Shown: piece by piece, positions 33,372-42,303 of the stretch | Position numbering within the stretch: position 1 is the first letter of the stretch | Layout of the letters: each line of letters starts with the position of its first letter | Source: Kitasatospora sp044457565 | GTDB taxonomy: Bacteria > Actinomycetota > Actinomycetes > Streptomycetales > Streptomycetaceae | Length of the DNA stretch: 64,000 nt | NCBI RefSeq assembly: GCF_044457565.1 | Contig: NZ_JBITGZ010000011.1 | Coordinates: 124,001 to 188,000, forward strand | Direction of reading: 5' to 3' | The notes under the pieces: model-generated | The model's database searches: none | Told to the model about the DNA's origin: nothing | Seen by the model: the letters and a program-made list of their open reading frames with translations, nothing else | Position numbers and translations under genes: made by a program

Positions 33372-34412
33372 TCAGTCCTCGCTGCCGCCGCCGCGGCCGG
33401 TGCGGACGCTGAGGGCGGTGGCTCCGGCGAGTGGCACGGCATCGGCCGGTGACGGCGTCGGCGCGGCGGCGGCCGCCGGGCGCGCGTCCTCCGGGGCGGG
33501 CTTGCTGATCTGGGCGGCGAAGGCGCCGGCCAGTACGAGCAGGCCGCCGGCCAGCTGCGGGGCGCCGAGGTGCTCGCCGAGGAGGATCCAGGCCAGCACG
33601 GTGGCGACCACGGCCTCCAGGTTGGCCACCACGCCGGCCACCGGCGGCGACAGGTGCTGCACGGCGATCACGCCGGTCAGGTACGCGAGCACGGTGGCGA
33701 CCAGCACCATCCAGGCCGCGGGCAGCAGCGCGGGCACCGAGTGCCCTGCCAGCGTCACCCGGTGGCCGAGCAGGCCCCAGTCGGCGTCCCAGGGGCGGGT
33801 GAAGGCGGTCAGCAGCACCGCGCCGACCAGCAGGCCGTACGCGCTGACCGCGATCGGGTCCACCGGCCGCTCGCCGCGGCTGCCCGCGTCGGCCAGGACG
33901 AAGTAGCCGACCTGGCAGCAGGCGGCGCCGAGCGCGAACAGGACGCCGAGCGCGTCGAAGCTCAGCCCGTTCCAGACCTCGACCACGCAGGCGAGCCCGG
34001 CCACGGCGACGGCCGCGCCGATCGCCGCGCCCCGGGTGATAGGGCGCCGCTGGACGAACTTCACGTAGGCGATCAGCAGCGGCGGCCCGAGGTACTCGAT
34101 CAGCAGGGCGACGCCCACCGGGATCCGGGAGATCGCCGCGAAGTAGCACGCCTGGACACCGGCCACGGCGAGCAGCCCGAAGCCCAGCAGCAGCCCGGGC
34201 CGCTGCAGTACGGCGGCCCGGTGCTTGTAGGCGAGCGGCAGCAGCACCACGGCGGCGCCGGTCACCCGGAGCCAGACCACGTGCAGGGGCGAGAGTCCCG
34301 CCTCGATCAGGGGCTTGGCGGCCGTGCCGGAGCCGCCGAAGGCGATGGCGGAGACCAGCGCGAGGGTCAGGCCCAGTGACCTGCCGCGGGCGAGCGGGTG
34401 GGACGTGTGCAT
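33372..34412 (-). CDS. EamA/DMT family transporter
   Basis: A 346-residue drug/metabolite transporter with ten predicted helices in two EamA repeats: LVSAIAFGGSGTAAKPLIEA with SPLHVVWLRVTGAAVVLLPL begins the first, and the second ends with VVANLEAVVATVLAWILLGE. An Ala/Pro-rich cytoplasmic tail of about 45 residues is added. RhtA-like exporters of amino acids are the nearest well-known group, but the substrate is not determined. The gene converges on the signal peptidase gene with a shared terminator. Confidence 0.9.
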   Translation of the reverse strand: MHTSHPLARGRSLGLTLALVSAIAFGGSGTAAKPLIEAGLSPLHVVWLRVTGAAVVLLPLAYKHRAAVLQRPGLLLGFGLLAVAGVQACYFAAISRIPVGVALLIEYLGPPLLIAYVKFVQRRPITRGAAIGAAVAVAGLACVVEVWNGLSFDALGVLFALGAACCQVGYFVLADAGSRGERPVDPIAVSAYGLLVGAVLLTAFTRPWDADWGLLGHRVTLAGHSVPALLPAAWMVLVATVLAYLTGVIAVQHLSPPVAGVVANLEAVVATVLAWILLGEHLGAPQLAGGLLVLAGAFAAQISKPAPEDARPAAAAAPTPSPADAVPLAGATALSVRTGRGGGSED

Positions 34413-34508
34413 TTGCGCATTCTGTCAGCAGGTCCGGCCGGAACGTAAGGTGCCATCTTGGATTTCACTGCTGCACGTTTGTACGCACCGGCTGGACCCG
34501 CCGCCCCC

Positions 34509-34541
34509 GCAGCCCCCCGGCCCGCCGTCCGGGGGGGCTGC
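34509..34541 (-). terminator. Terminator after the second PBP gene
   Basis: A 12-13 bp stem with one bulged base (34509-34520 with 34529-34541) begins directly after the PBP stop codon on the minus strand. Confidence 0.75.
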
Positions 34542-36914
34542 CTACGGGAGGGCGGCGTCGTTCGGGGCGGTGACCGGCGGGCCGGTGGGCGGCGTGGTCG
34601 AGCCGCTTCCGGTGGCCGTCGCCGCGGGTGAGCGGGTGGGCTGGGCGGTGGGCGCCGGTGAGCCGCCGGCCGTGCCGGGCGCCGAGGAGGAGGCCCCGCC
34701 GCCGGCCGGCGCGGACGGACCGCCCGTACCGCCCGCACCGGCACCGGCGCCGGTGGAGGGGGTGGAGCGCCGGCCGCCGTGCGAGCCCGGCCAGGCGCCG
34801 GAGCCCGAGCCGGTACCCGACCCGTCGCCGGGCGCGGCCGCACTCGGGGACGCGCCCGCGGGCTCGGCCGCCGGCGCCGAGGGGCCGGCGGTGGGGCTCG
34901 CCGCGTCGGGCGTGCCGCTGTCCCCGGCGGACAGTGCGCCGCGGGTGTCGAACGCCGCCACCGGCTTCCCGAACAGGGCGGCCTTCATGTACGCCGTCCA
35001 GATCTGCGCCGGGTACTGCCCGCCGGCCGCGCCGTTCACACCGCCGGTACCGCTCAGGCTGACCTGCGCGCCGGTGGCCGGATCCTGTCCGAACAGCGCC
35101 ACCGAGGTGACCAGCTCCGGTGTGTAGCCGACGAACCAGACCGACTTCTGGTCGTCGGTGGTGCCGGTCTTGCCGGCGGCCGGCCGGCCCAGCCCCTTGG
35201 CCCGGAAACCGGTGCCGCCCGGGTCGTCGATGACACCGCGCAGCATCGCGGTGACCTGCTTGGCGCTCTGCTCACCGATCGCCCGGGTGGCCTTCGGCGC
35301 GGGCAGCGGGACCTGCTCGCCCGCGTGCTCCAGCGACTGCACCAGCCAGGGGTCGGTCTGCCGGCCGCCGTTGTCCAGCGTGGCGTAGACCCCGGCCAGG
35401 TCCAGGGCGCTCGGGGTGGAGGAACCCAGCACGATCGACGGGTGGGCGTCCAGCCCGGGGGTGTCGGCGGGCATCCCGAGCGCGACGGCCGTGTCCCGGA
35501 CCTTCGCCAGCCCGGTGTCCTGGCCGAGCTGGGCGAAGACGGAGTTCACCGACCAGTCGGTGGCCTGCTGGAGGGTGATCTGGCCGTAGTTCCTGCGGCC
35601 CTCGTTCGGCGGGTCGTACGGCACGCCGGTGCCGCCCTTGACCTTGCGCCCGCTGGTGCCGTCGTAGACGGTGCGCGGGGTGACGACCTGCCCGGACTGG
35701 GTCTTCGCCCGGCCGTCCAGCGCCGCCGCCAGCGCGATCGCCTTGAAGGTGGAGCCGGCCTGGTAGTCCCGGCGGGTGGCGTTGCTGACGTAGTGCCCGG
35801 TGTAGTCGGTGCCGCCGTACAGCGCGACCACCGCGCCGCTCTTCGGGTCGATCGAGACGGCGCCGGCCTGCGCGTTGGCGTCCTGCTTGCGCCGCTGCGG
35901 GTCGAGGTTGTCGGTGAGCTGCTTCTGTACGGCGTCCTGGAGGTCCCGCTCGCGCGCGGGGTCGATGGTCAGCCTGATCGTGTAGCCGCCGGCGGCGAGC
36001 TCGGCCTCGCTGATGATCCGGTGCGAGGTGAGGTAGTCGGTGGCCGCGTTCACCAGGTAGCCCGCCTGCCCGCCGAGGCCGGGGGCGGCCTGGGCGGCCT
36101 TGACCGCGGGGAAGGTGACGTTCGCCCGGTCGGCGGCGGAGAGCCAGCCCTTCCGGACCATCCCGTCGAGCACGTAGTTCCAGCGGTTCAGGGCGTTCTG
36201 CTTGCCCGCCGGGGTCGCGGTGGCGACGTCGTAGGCGCTCGGCGCGTTGAGCAGCGTCGCGAGGTAGGCACCCTGCGCCGGGGTCAGTGCCGCCGCGTCC
36301 ACGCCGAAGTACGCCTGGGCCGCGGCCTGGATGCCGTACGCGCCGCGGCCGTAGTACGAGGTGTTGAGGTAGCCCGCCAGGACGTCGTCCTTGGTCTCGG
36401 TGGCGTCCACCTTGATCGCTATGAAGAGTTCCTTCACCTTGCGGCTGATGCTCTGCTTCTGGGTCAGGTAGGTGTTCTTCACGTACTGCTGGGTGATCGT
36501 GGAGCCGCCCTGGGTGCCCTGGCCCTTGGCGGTGTTCACGGCGGCCCGGATCAGGCCCGGCACGTTGACGGCGCCCTCGTGGTAGAAGTCGCGGTCCTCG
36601 GCGGCCAGTGCGGCGTGCTGCGCGGCGGGGGAGACCTTGTCGAGGCCGACGTTCTGGCGGTTGGTCTGACCGGTCCTGGCGAGTACGGAGCCGTCCTGGT
36701 AGAGCCAGGTGTTGCTCTGCGCGGTCGCGGAGGCGTGGGCGTCGGGCACCTGCACCAGGGCGATGCCCAGGGCGAACAGCCCCACGCCGAGCAGCGTCGA
36801 GGCGGCGAGGCCGAGCAGGGTCAGCCGCCAGGTGGGCACCAGCCGGCGCCGGCCGGTGCGCCGGGGTCGCCGCCTGCCTCGGGTACCGGTCTTCCTCACA
36901 GTGATACGTGGCAA
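34542..36914 (-). CDS. Class A penicillin-binding protein (second copy)
   Basis: A 790-residue bifunctional peptidoglycan synthase paralogous to the one at 2550-5156. A basic N-terminus of about 30 residues and one transmembrane helix (LLGLAASTLLGVGLFALGI) precede the GT51 domain, with the catalytic Glu in AAEDRDFYHEG and GGSTITQQYVKN. The transpeptidase domain has Ser in GSTFKAI, SVN in WSVNSVFAQLG, and KTG in AAGKTGTTDD. The last 130 residues are Gly/Ser/Pro/Ala-rich and probably disordered. The start is taken as TTG 36914 because AGGAAAGG precedes it. A GTG five codons on lacks a ribosome site. A hairpin directly follows the stop. Confidence 0.94.
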   Translation of the reverse strand: MPRITVRKTGTRGRRRPRRTGRRRLVPTWRLTLLGLAASTLLGVGLFALGIALVQVPDAHASATAQSNTWLYQDGSVLARTGQTNRQNVGLDKVSPAAQHAALAAEDRDFYHEGAVNVPGLIRAAVNTAKGQGTQGGSTITQQYVKNTYLTQKQSISRKVKELFIAIKVDATETKDDVLAGYLNTSYYGRGAYGIQAAAQAYFGVDAAALTPAQGAYLATLLNAPSAYDVATATPAGKQNALNRWNYVLDGMVRKGWLSAADRANVTFPAVKAAQAAPGLGGQAGYLVNAATDYLTSHRIISEAELAAGGYTIRLTIDPARERDLQDAVQKQLTDNLDPQRRKQDANAQAGAVSIDPKSGAVVALYGGTDYTGHYVSNATRRDYQAGSTFKAIALAAALDGRAKTQSGQVVTPRTVYDGTSGRKVKGGTGVPYDPPNEGRRNYGQITLQQATDWSVNSVFAQLGQDTGLAKVRDTAVALGMPADTPGLDAHPSIVLGSSTPSALDLAGVYATLDNGGRQTDPWLVQSLEHAGEQVPLPAPKATRAIGEQSAKQVTAMLRGVIDDPGGTGFRAKGLGRPAAGKTGTTDDQKSVWFVGYTPELVTSVALFGQDPATGAQVSLSGTGGVNGAAGGQYPAQIWTAYMKAALFGKPVAAFDTRGALSAGDSGTPDAASPTAGPSAPAAEPAGASPSAAAPGDGSGTGSGSGAWPGSHGGRRSTPSTGAGAGAGGTGGPSAPAGGGASSSAPGTAGGSPAPTAQPTRSPAATATGSGSTTPPTGPPVTAPNDAALP

Positions 36915-37075
36915 CGCGGCGGGCCTTTCCTACGGGCGGATCGTGCCAGCCTGCACAGGTGGATTCGTCAGACGTTAGGGACCTTTGTCCCGTTTACCGA
37001 TCGATTGCGTCACACCGGGGGTCGACCGGGCCTGGCCGGGGCTCGCGCGGGCCGGGCCACCGCTGCCCGGGAACG

Positions 37076-37111
37076 CCGAGAGGCCCTCCGCTTTCGCGAA
37101 GGGCCTCTCGG
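37076..37111 (-). terminator. tRNA-Lys terminator, copy 1
   Basis: A 12-bp stem (37076-37087 with 37100-37111) with a 12-base loop follows the tRNA 3' end by 7 bases. Confidence 0.8.
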
Positions 37112-37118
37112 TTGTCTG

Positions 37119-37192
37119 TGCGCCGCCAGGGACTCGAACCCCGGACCCGCTGATTAAGAGTCAGCTGCTCTAACCAACTGAGCTAGCGGCGC
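37119..37192 (-). tRNA. tRNA-Lys (CTT), copy 1
   Basis: A 74-base cloverleaf on the minus strand. The 7-bp acceptor stem is GCGCCGC/GCGGCGC with discriminator A, the D arm contains AGCTCAGTTGGTTAGAGC, and the anticodon arm is GCTGA-CTCTTAA-TCAGC with anticodon CTT. The T arm has GGTTCGAGTCC. CCA is not encoded. An identical copy is at 38947-39020. Confidence 0.97.
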
Positions 37193-37292
37193 CTGCTGAC
37201 CCGGAGAACAATACACGGTCCCGGCGGAAGTCGGGGCATGGGCCGTCGGCGCGCGGGTGATATGTCCGATGAGTGGCGATTAGGGTGGGCTG

Positions 37293-38156
37293 GTGTCCAG
37301 TCTCCCCACCGCAACGACGGCGGCGTTCGTCCGGATCGACGGGCGACCGGTCCATGTGCGCCGCGAGGGCCGCGGGCCGGTCTGCGTGCTCAGCGGCGGT
37401 CTCGGCAGCAGCTGGTTCGACTGGGACCCGGTCCTCCCGCTGCTGGCCCCGTACCGCACCGTGGTCCGCTTCGACCGCCCCGGCTACGGCCTCAGCGCTC
37501 CCTCGCCCACCGCGCCCACCCTGGCCGGGGAGGCCGAACGGATCCGCCGGGTGCTGGACGCCCTGGGCCTGCCCGGCCCCTGCACGGTGGTCGGTCACTC
37601 GCTGGCCGGCTTCTACGTGGAGGCCTTCGCCCGGCTGTACCCCGACCGTACGGCCGGCCTCGTCCTGGTGGACGGCAGCACCGAGCCCGCCCCCAGGCCC
37701 CGCCCGGCCCCGGCGCTGCGCGACCGGGCGGCCCGTACGGTCGCCGCGTCCGCCACCGCGCTCGGTGTGCCGTACCTGCTCGGGCCAACCGCGCGGCGGC
37801 TGACCGCCCGGGTCACCACCGTCCGCCGCAAGGACCTCGCCCCCGACGCCCTGGTGCGCCGCTGCTACCGCACCGGCCGCGTCCTGGGTGCGATGCTCCG
37901 GGAGAACGGCCGCTACCTGGACCTGGCCGCCGACCTGGCCGAAGTGCGCCGCGCGGCGCCACTGCCGGACGTACCGGCCCTGGTCCTGGCGGCCGACCGC
38001 GGCCGGGGCTCGCGCCACACCCGCCACTGGCTGGCACGCCAGAGCGACCTGGCCGCCACGCTCGGTGCCGAGTTCCGTACGGCCGCCCCGTCCGGGCACC
38101 TGCTGATGTACGACCGCCCGGACGCCGTCGCCGCGGCGGTCCTGGACGCCGGCTGA
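37293..38156 (+). CDS. Alpha/beta hydrolase between the two tRNA-Lys genes
   Basis: A 287-residue alpha/beta hydrolase. The oxyanion region reads LSGGLGSSWFDW in place of the more common HG, the nucleophile Ser is in VVGHSLAGFYVEAF, and the His is in PSGHLLMYDRPD. FDRPGYGLSAPSP is the typical strand-4 turn. No signal peptide is seen and the substrate is unknown. It lies inside the segment bracketed by the 132-bp repeats. Start GTG 37293 without a strong ribosome site. Confidence 0.88.
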   Translation: MSSLPTATTAAFVRIDGRPVHVRREGRGPVCVLSGGLGSSWFDWDPVLPLLAPYRTVVRFDRPGYGLSAPSPTAPTLAGEAERIRRVLDALGLPGPCTVVGHSLAGFYVEAFARLYPDRTAGLVLVDGSTEPAPRPRPAPALRDRAARTVAASATALGVPYLLGPTARRLTARVTTVRRKDLAPDALVRRCYRTGRVLGAMLRENGRYLDLAADLAEVRRAAPLPDVPALVLAADRGRGSRHTRHWLARQSDLAATLGAEFRTAAPSGHLLMYDRPDAVAAAVLDAG

Positions 38157-38187
38157 GCCCGGGCGCCGCGCTGTGCCGGGGGCCGGT

Positions 38188-38829
38188 TCAGCCCGAGGAG
38201 CCGTCGGCCGAGTCCGAGTTCAGTACGCGTCGGACGGCGGCGGCGATCGGCAGTTCCCGCATCAGGACCCGGACCGCGCGCCGGGCCGGCGCACCCTCCG
38301 GGCCGGGGAGGACCCGCCGCTCCAGCCGGCCGGCGGCGATCAGCCCGGCCAGCTGGCGGTCCCGCGCGTCCGCCGCGCCGCCGGGCGGGGTCAGCGCGGC
38401 CGCCCGGACCCGGGCGCCGATCTCCCGCACCGTCTCCGGTGACGTCGAGACGAACCGGCGGTAGGGGAGGAACCCGAGCAGCCGGCGCGACTCCACGGTG
38501 ACCAGCCCCTGGGTGACCAGCGAATCGAGGTAGCCGTCCGCCGCCTTGAACGACGTCCGGCGCACGGTGGCGTCGAGCCCGGCCCCCCGGCGCCGCTTGC
38601 CCGAGTCGCTCAGCCTGGCCAGCACGGCGGCGCCCGCCGGATCGCTCGCGCCGAGCGGCTGGAACCCGGTGATGTGCCGCTTCTCCACCGTGATCGCGCC
38701 GCGGACCAGCAGCTCGGCCAGCACAGCGCCGGCGATCACCCGGTGGAAGTTGAGCGGCTGTCTGATCCGCCCGGTCCGGGGGTCGGCGCACAGGAGCAGC
38801 AGCTCCTCGGGGAGCGGGCGGCGGGCCAT
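38188..38829 (-). CDS. GOLPH3/VPS74 family (GPP34 domain) protein
   Basis: A 213-residue GPP34-domain protein, the family of the yeast and animal Golgi phosphoprotein GOLPH3, which is frequent in streptomycetes with unknown role. Typical parts are the opening LPEELLLLCADPRTGRIRQP, AGAVLAELLVRGAITVEKRH, and the C-terminal DARDRQLAGLIAAGRLERRV. The ATG at 38829 is preferred over 38856 because AGGAGA lies 6 bases before it. It converges on the hydrolase inside the tRNA bracket. Membrane or phospholipid binding is known for eukaryotic members only. Confidence 0.9.
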   Translation of the reverse strand: MARRPLPEELLLLCADPRTGRIRQPLNFHRVIAGAVLAELLVRGAITVEKRHITGFQPLGASDPAGAAVLARLSDSGKRRRGAGLDATVRRTSFKAADGYLDSLVTQGLVTVESRRLLGFLPYRRFVSTSPETVREIGARVRAAALTPPGGAADARDRQLAGLIAAGRLERRVLPGPEGAPARRAVRVLMRELPIAAAVRRVLNSDSADGSSG

Positions 38830-38903
38830 CGGCGTCTCCTGTCCTGGCCGGCGCATCCGGCACGGGGCTTCAGTGTGCCGGGCCGCCGGTCGTGCTGGGA
38901 ACG

Positions 38904-38939
38904 CCGAGAGGCCCTCCGCTTTCGCGAAGGGCCTCTCGG
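38904..38939 (-). terminator. tRNA-Lys terminator, copy 2
   Basis: The same 12-bp hairpin as after copy 1, located just after the tRNA 3' end on the minus strand. Confidence 0.8.
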
Positions 38940-38946
38940 TTGTCTG

Positions 38947-39020
38947 TGCGCCGCCAGGGACTCGAACCCCGGACCCGCTGATTAAGAGTCAGCTGCTCTA
39001 ACCAACTGAGCTAGCGGCGC
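38947..39020 (-). tRNA. tRNA-Lys (CTT), copy 2
   Basis: Base-for-base identical to the tRNA at 37119-37192, anticodon CTT, no encoded CCA. Both copies can fold fully, so neither is a remnant. Confidence 0.97.
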
Positions 39021-39071
39021 CTGCTGACGCGGAAGACATTACACGCAGTGCGCCGATCCGCCGAATCGCAG

Positions 39072-39140
39072 CGGCCCGGCCACGGTGGGTCACCGTGGCC
39101 GGGCCGGAGTGGGAAGTCGGACCGGCCGACTTGCCACTCC
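39072..39140 (-). terminator. Tandem terminators after the ABC importer operon
   Basis: One perfect 16-bp stem (39072-39087 with 39091-39106, 3-base loop) adjoins a second stem of 7+7 bp with a central G-G mismatch (39106-39120 with 39126-39140). They sit downstream of the ATPase stop on the minus strand. Confidence 0.8.
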
Positions 39141-39178
39141 GGGCGCCCGGCCCGCGCCGCCCGGCGCGACGGGCGTGG

Positions 39179-41275
39179 TCAGGCCGGCTCGGGGTAGTGA
39201 CAGGCGGCGGCGTGGTAGGCGAGCGGGGCGTCGGCGGGTGCGGCCAGCGGCGGGGCCTGCTCGGCGCAGCGGGTGCGCCGCCCGGGATCGAGCAGGGCGT
39301 GGACGGGGCAGCGGGTGCGGAAGGCGCAGCCGGTGCGGCGTTCGGTGGGGGACGGCGGGTCGCCGGCCAGCAGGACGCGGGTGCGGGTGCGCTCGGCCGC
39401 CGGGTCGGGCAGCGGCACGGCGGAGAGCAGCGCCCGGGTGTAGGGGTGGCGCGGGTGGTCGAAGACGGCGGACACCTCGCCCTGCTCGACCGTCCGCCCG
39501 AGGTACATCACGCTGACCCGGTCGGCGAGGTGCCGGATGACCGACAGGTCGTGCGACACGAACAGGTAGGCGAGGCCGAGTTCGGCCTTGAGCCGCTGGA
39601 GCAGGTTGAGCACCCCGGCCTGGATGGAGACGTCCAGCGCCGAGACCGGCTCGTCCAGGACGAGCAGCTGCGGCTGGACGGCGAGGGCGCGGGCGATCGA
39701 GATGCGCTGGCGCTGTCCGCCGGAGAACTGGTGCGGGTAGCGGGTGGCGTGCGCCGGGTCGAGCCCGACCTGCCGCAGCAGCTCGGGTATCCGGCGGGTG
39801 ATCAGCTCGCGCGGCGCCTGCTGGGCGCGCAGCGGTTCGGCGATCACGTCGCCGACCGGCATCCGGGGGTCGAGGCTGGCCATCGGGTCCTGGAAGACGA
39901 TCTGGAGCTCCGAGCGCAGCCGCTGGGCGGCGGCCCGGGAGAGCCCGGCGGTGTCCTGCCCGAGGATCTCGATCCGTCCGGCTTCGGGCCTGGCCAGGTT
40001 GAGCAGCTCGAAGAGGGTGGTCGACTTCCCGGAGCCGGATTCGCCGACCAGCCCGAGGGTCTCGCCCTGGCGGATGTCCAGCTCCACGCCGTCCACCGCG
40101 TAGAGCTCGCCGACCTTGCGCTTGAGCACGGCTCCCTTGAGCACCGGGAAGGTCTTGGTCAGTCCGCTGACCTTCAGGACGGGCGCGCGCTCCGCGCGGG
40201 GAGCGCGCGGTGGGGTGCCGGGCATCGGTGGGACGGGGTAGACCTCGGCCGGTGCGGGCCGGCGTTCGGCCAGCTCGGCCGAGCGTACGCAGGCGGCGAG
40301 GTGGGTGTCCGGGCCGCTCAGCGCGGGCTCGGTGGTGCGGCAGCGGTCCTCCGCGAGCGGGCAGCGCTCGGCGAACGGGCAGCCGGCGGGCAGGCCGGCC
40401 ATCGGCGCGGGGGCGCCGGGGATCGGTACCAGCGGCCCGCCCCGGCCGTCCAGCCGGGGGACGGCGCCGATCAGCCCGAGCGTGTACGGGTGCCGGGGCG
40501 CGCTGAACAGCTCGTCCACGGCGGCGGTTTCGACCACCCGGCCCGCGTACATCACGGCGACCCGGTCGGCCATCCCGGCGATCACCCCGAGGTCGTGGCT
40601 GACCAGGACGAGGGCGGCGCCGGTCTCCCGCTGCGCGGTGCGCAGGACCTCCAGTACCTGGGCCTGGATGGTGACGTCGAGCGCGGTGGTGGGCTCGTCC
40701 GCGAGCAGGATGTCGGGGTCGTTGGCGATCGCCATGGCGATCATCGCGCGCTGGCGCATGCCGCCGGAGAACTCGTGCGGGAAGCTGTCCAGGGCGCGTT
40801 CGGGCCCGGGGATGCCGACCAGGTCGAGGAGTTCGGCGGCGCGCCTGCGGGCGGCGGGCCGGTCGAGGTGCTGGTGGATGCGCAGGGCTTCGACGATCTG
40901 CTCGCCGATCCGGTAGACGGGGGTGAAGGCGGACAGCGGATCCTGGAAGACCATCGCGACCCGGCTGCCGCGGATCCGGGCCAGTTCGCGGCCCGGCAGG
41001 CCGACCAGCTCGCGCCCCTCCAGCCGCACCGAGCCCTGGACGCGGGCGGTGCCGGGCAGCAGGCCGAGGACGGCGAGCGCGGTGACGGACTTGCCCGAGC
41101 CGGACTCGCCGACGATGCCGAGGGTCTCGCCGCGTCGCAGGGTGAGGTCGACGCCCCGGACGGCGGGGACGACGCTGCGCCCGCGGGCGGCGGTGAAGTC
41201 GACGCGCAGGTCCCGGACCGTCAGGAGGTCGGCGGCGAGGCCGGCGTCGGGTTCGGTGTCGAGGGCGGTGCTCAT
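39179..41275 (-). CDS. Fused double ATPase of a peptide/oligosaccharide ABC importer (DppD-DppF type)
   Basis: A 698-residue protein holding two complete ATPase domains. The first has GESGSGKSVTAL, the signature FSGGMRQRAM and LLADEPTTALD; the second has GESGSGKSTTLF, FSGGQRQRIS and LVLDEPVSALD. Each is followed by the oligopeptide-transporter C-terminal domain with Cys clusters (CPFAERCPLAEDRC; CAFRTRCPVHALL) of the type that can bind an iron-sulfur cluster. Usually these are separate genes, although fused forms are common in actinobacteria. Its ATG overlaps the stop of the permease gene by 4 bases (ATGA). Last gene of the operon. Confidence 0.95.
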   Translation of the reverse strand: MSTALDTEPDAGLAADLLTVRDLRVDFTAARGRSVVPAVRGVDLTLRRGETLGIVGESGSGKSVTALAVLGLLPGTARVQGSVRLEGRELVGLPGRELARIRGSRVAMVFQDPLSAFTPVYRIGEQIVEALRIHQHLDRPAARRRAAELLDLVGIPGPERALDSFPHEFSGGMRQRAMIAMAIANDPDILLADEPTTALDVTIQAQVLEVLRTAQRETGAALVLVSHDLGVIAGMADRVAVMYAGRVVETAAVDELFSAPRHPYTLGLIGAVPRLDGRGGPLVPIPGAPAPMAGLPAGCPFAERCPLAEDRCRTTEPALSGPDTHLAACVRSAELAERRPAPAEVYPVPPMPGTPPRAPRAERAPVLKVSGLTKTFPVLKGAVLKRKVGELYAVDGVELDIRQGETLGLVGESGSGKSTTLFELLNLARPEAGRIEILGQDTAGLSRAAAQRLRSELQIVFQDPMASLDPRMPVGDVIAEPLRAQQAPRELITRRIPELLRQVGLDPAHATRYPHQFSGGQRQRISIARALAVQPQLLVLDEPVSALDVSIQAGVLNLLQRLKAELGLAYLFVSHDLSVIRHLADRVSVMYLGRTVEQGEVSAVFDHPRHPYTRALLSAVPLPDPAAERTRTRVLLAGDPPSPTERRTGCAFRTRCPVHALLDPGRRTRCAEQAPPLAAPADAPLAYHAAACHYPEPA

Positions 41276-42303
41276 GTCGTTCCCCGGTCGTTGCGGCGGG
41301 ACAGTGCGGTGAACCGGGCCCGCCGGGGCGGCCGGGACGGCTCGGCGGGCCGGGCGGACTCGGAGGTGGGGTCGAGCGCGTCGCGCAGCCCGTCCCCGAT
41401 CAGGTTGACGGCGAGCACGAACAGCACCAGCAGCCCCGCCGCGAAGTAGAACAGCCAGGGGAAGACCGGGGCCTCGGACGTCCCGGCGGCGAGCAGGGTG
41501 CCGAGTGAGACGTCGGGGGCGCGGACGCCGAAGCCGAAGTAGGAGAGCGCCGTCTCGCTCATCACCGCCCCGCCGACGGCGATGGTCGCGTCGATGATCA
41601 GGAAGGAGGCGACGTTCGGCAGGATGTGCCGCAGGATGATCCGCAGCGGCCGTACGCCCATGAAGCGGGCGGCCCGGACGAACTCCAGGTCCCTGAGCGA
41701 GATCGTCATCGAGCGGACGACCCTAGCGGTGATCATCCAGTTGAACAGCGCGAGCAGCGCGACGAAGGCGATCCACCCGGCGCCCCTGAGCTTGGGCGAG
41801 ATGATGGTGATGATCAGGAAGCTGGGGAACACCAGCATCAGGTCCACCAGGAACATCAGCAGGCGGTCCGTCCAGCCGCCGAAGTACCCGGCGCAGGCGC
41901 CGACCAGCGAGGCCAGCACGGTGGAGAACAGCGCCACCAGCAGGCCGATCACCAGCGACTTCTGGAGGCCGCGGACGGTCTGCGCGAAGACGTCCTGGCC
42001 GACCCCGTTGGTGCCGAACCAGTGTGCGGCGGACGGCGGTTGGCGCAGCGCGGTGTAGTCGGGCGTGGCGTAGTCCCAGGGCGTCAGGTACTGGCCGCCG
42101 AAGGCGAGTGCGAACAGCAGCAGGACGATGGCCGCCCCGGCCAGCGCCCAGCGCGTGGCGAGCAGCCGGGCGAGCACCAGTCGGGCACGCCCGGCGACCG
42201 GGCTGTCGGCGGATGCGTCGGGTGAGTCGGGTGTGGTGGGTGTGGCGGGTATCCCCGCGGGCTCGGCGATCGGACTGGTCATGGCACTTCCGGCGTCGGT
42301 CAT
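41272..42303 (-). CDS. ABC importer permease (DppC/OppC type)
   Basis: A 343-residue permease with six transmembrane helices after a Pro/Ser-rich N-terminus of about 40 residues. The OppC N-terminal domain is followed by HWFGTNGVGQDVFAQTVRG, and the ATPase-coupling EAA loop is FVRAARFMGVRPLRIILRHI. The ATG shares one base with the stop of the DppB gene (TGATG) and its own stop overlaps the ATPase start. Both overlaps indicate coupled translation. Together with DppB it forms the membrane channel. Confidence 0.94.
   Translation of the reverse strand: MTDAGSAMTSPIAEPAGIPATPTTPDSPDASADSPVAGRARLVLARLLATRWALAGAAIVLLLFALAFGGQYLTPWDYATPDYTALRQPPSAAHWFGTNGVGQDVFAQTVRGLQKSLVIGLLVALFSTVLASLVGACAGYFGGWTDRLLMFLVDLMLVFPSFLIITIISPKLRGAGWIAFVALLALFNWMITARVVRSMTISLRDLEFVRAARFMGVRPLRIILRHILPNVASFLIIDATIAVGGAVMSETALSYFGFGVRAPDVSLGTLLAAGTSEAPVFPWLFYFAAGLLVLFVLAVNLIGDGLRDALDPTSESARPAEPSRPPRRARFTALSRRNDRGTT

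Larger units (their letters stand above)
37069..37200. repeat. 132-bp direct repeat, copy 1 (tRNA-Lys plus terminator)
   Basis: Identical base for base to 38897-39028. It contains the terminator hairpin and the full tRNA-Lys gene plus 8 bases upstream of it. Sequence identity stops abruptly at both ends. Confidence 0.95.
38897..39028. repeat. 132-bp direct repeat, copy 2 (tRNA-Lys plus terminator)
   Basis: Identical to 37069-37200 and 1828 bases away, in the same orientation. No integrase or transposase gene lies between or beside the copies. Confidence 0.95.

Noticed and set aside
36895..36899. GTG five codons inside the second PBP as its start
   Set aside because: There is no ribosome site before it, whereas AGGAAAGG precedes the TTG at 36914; this remains the less certain of the two PBP starts.
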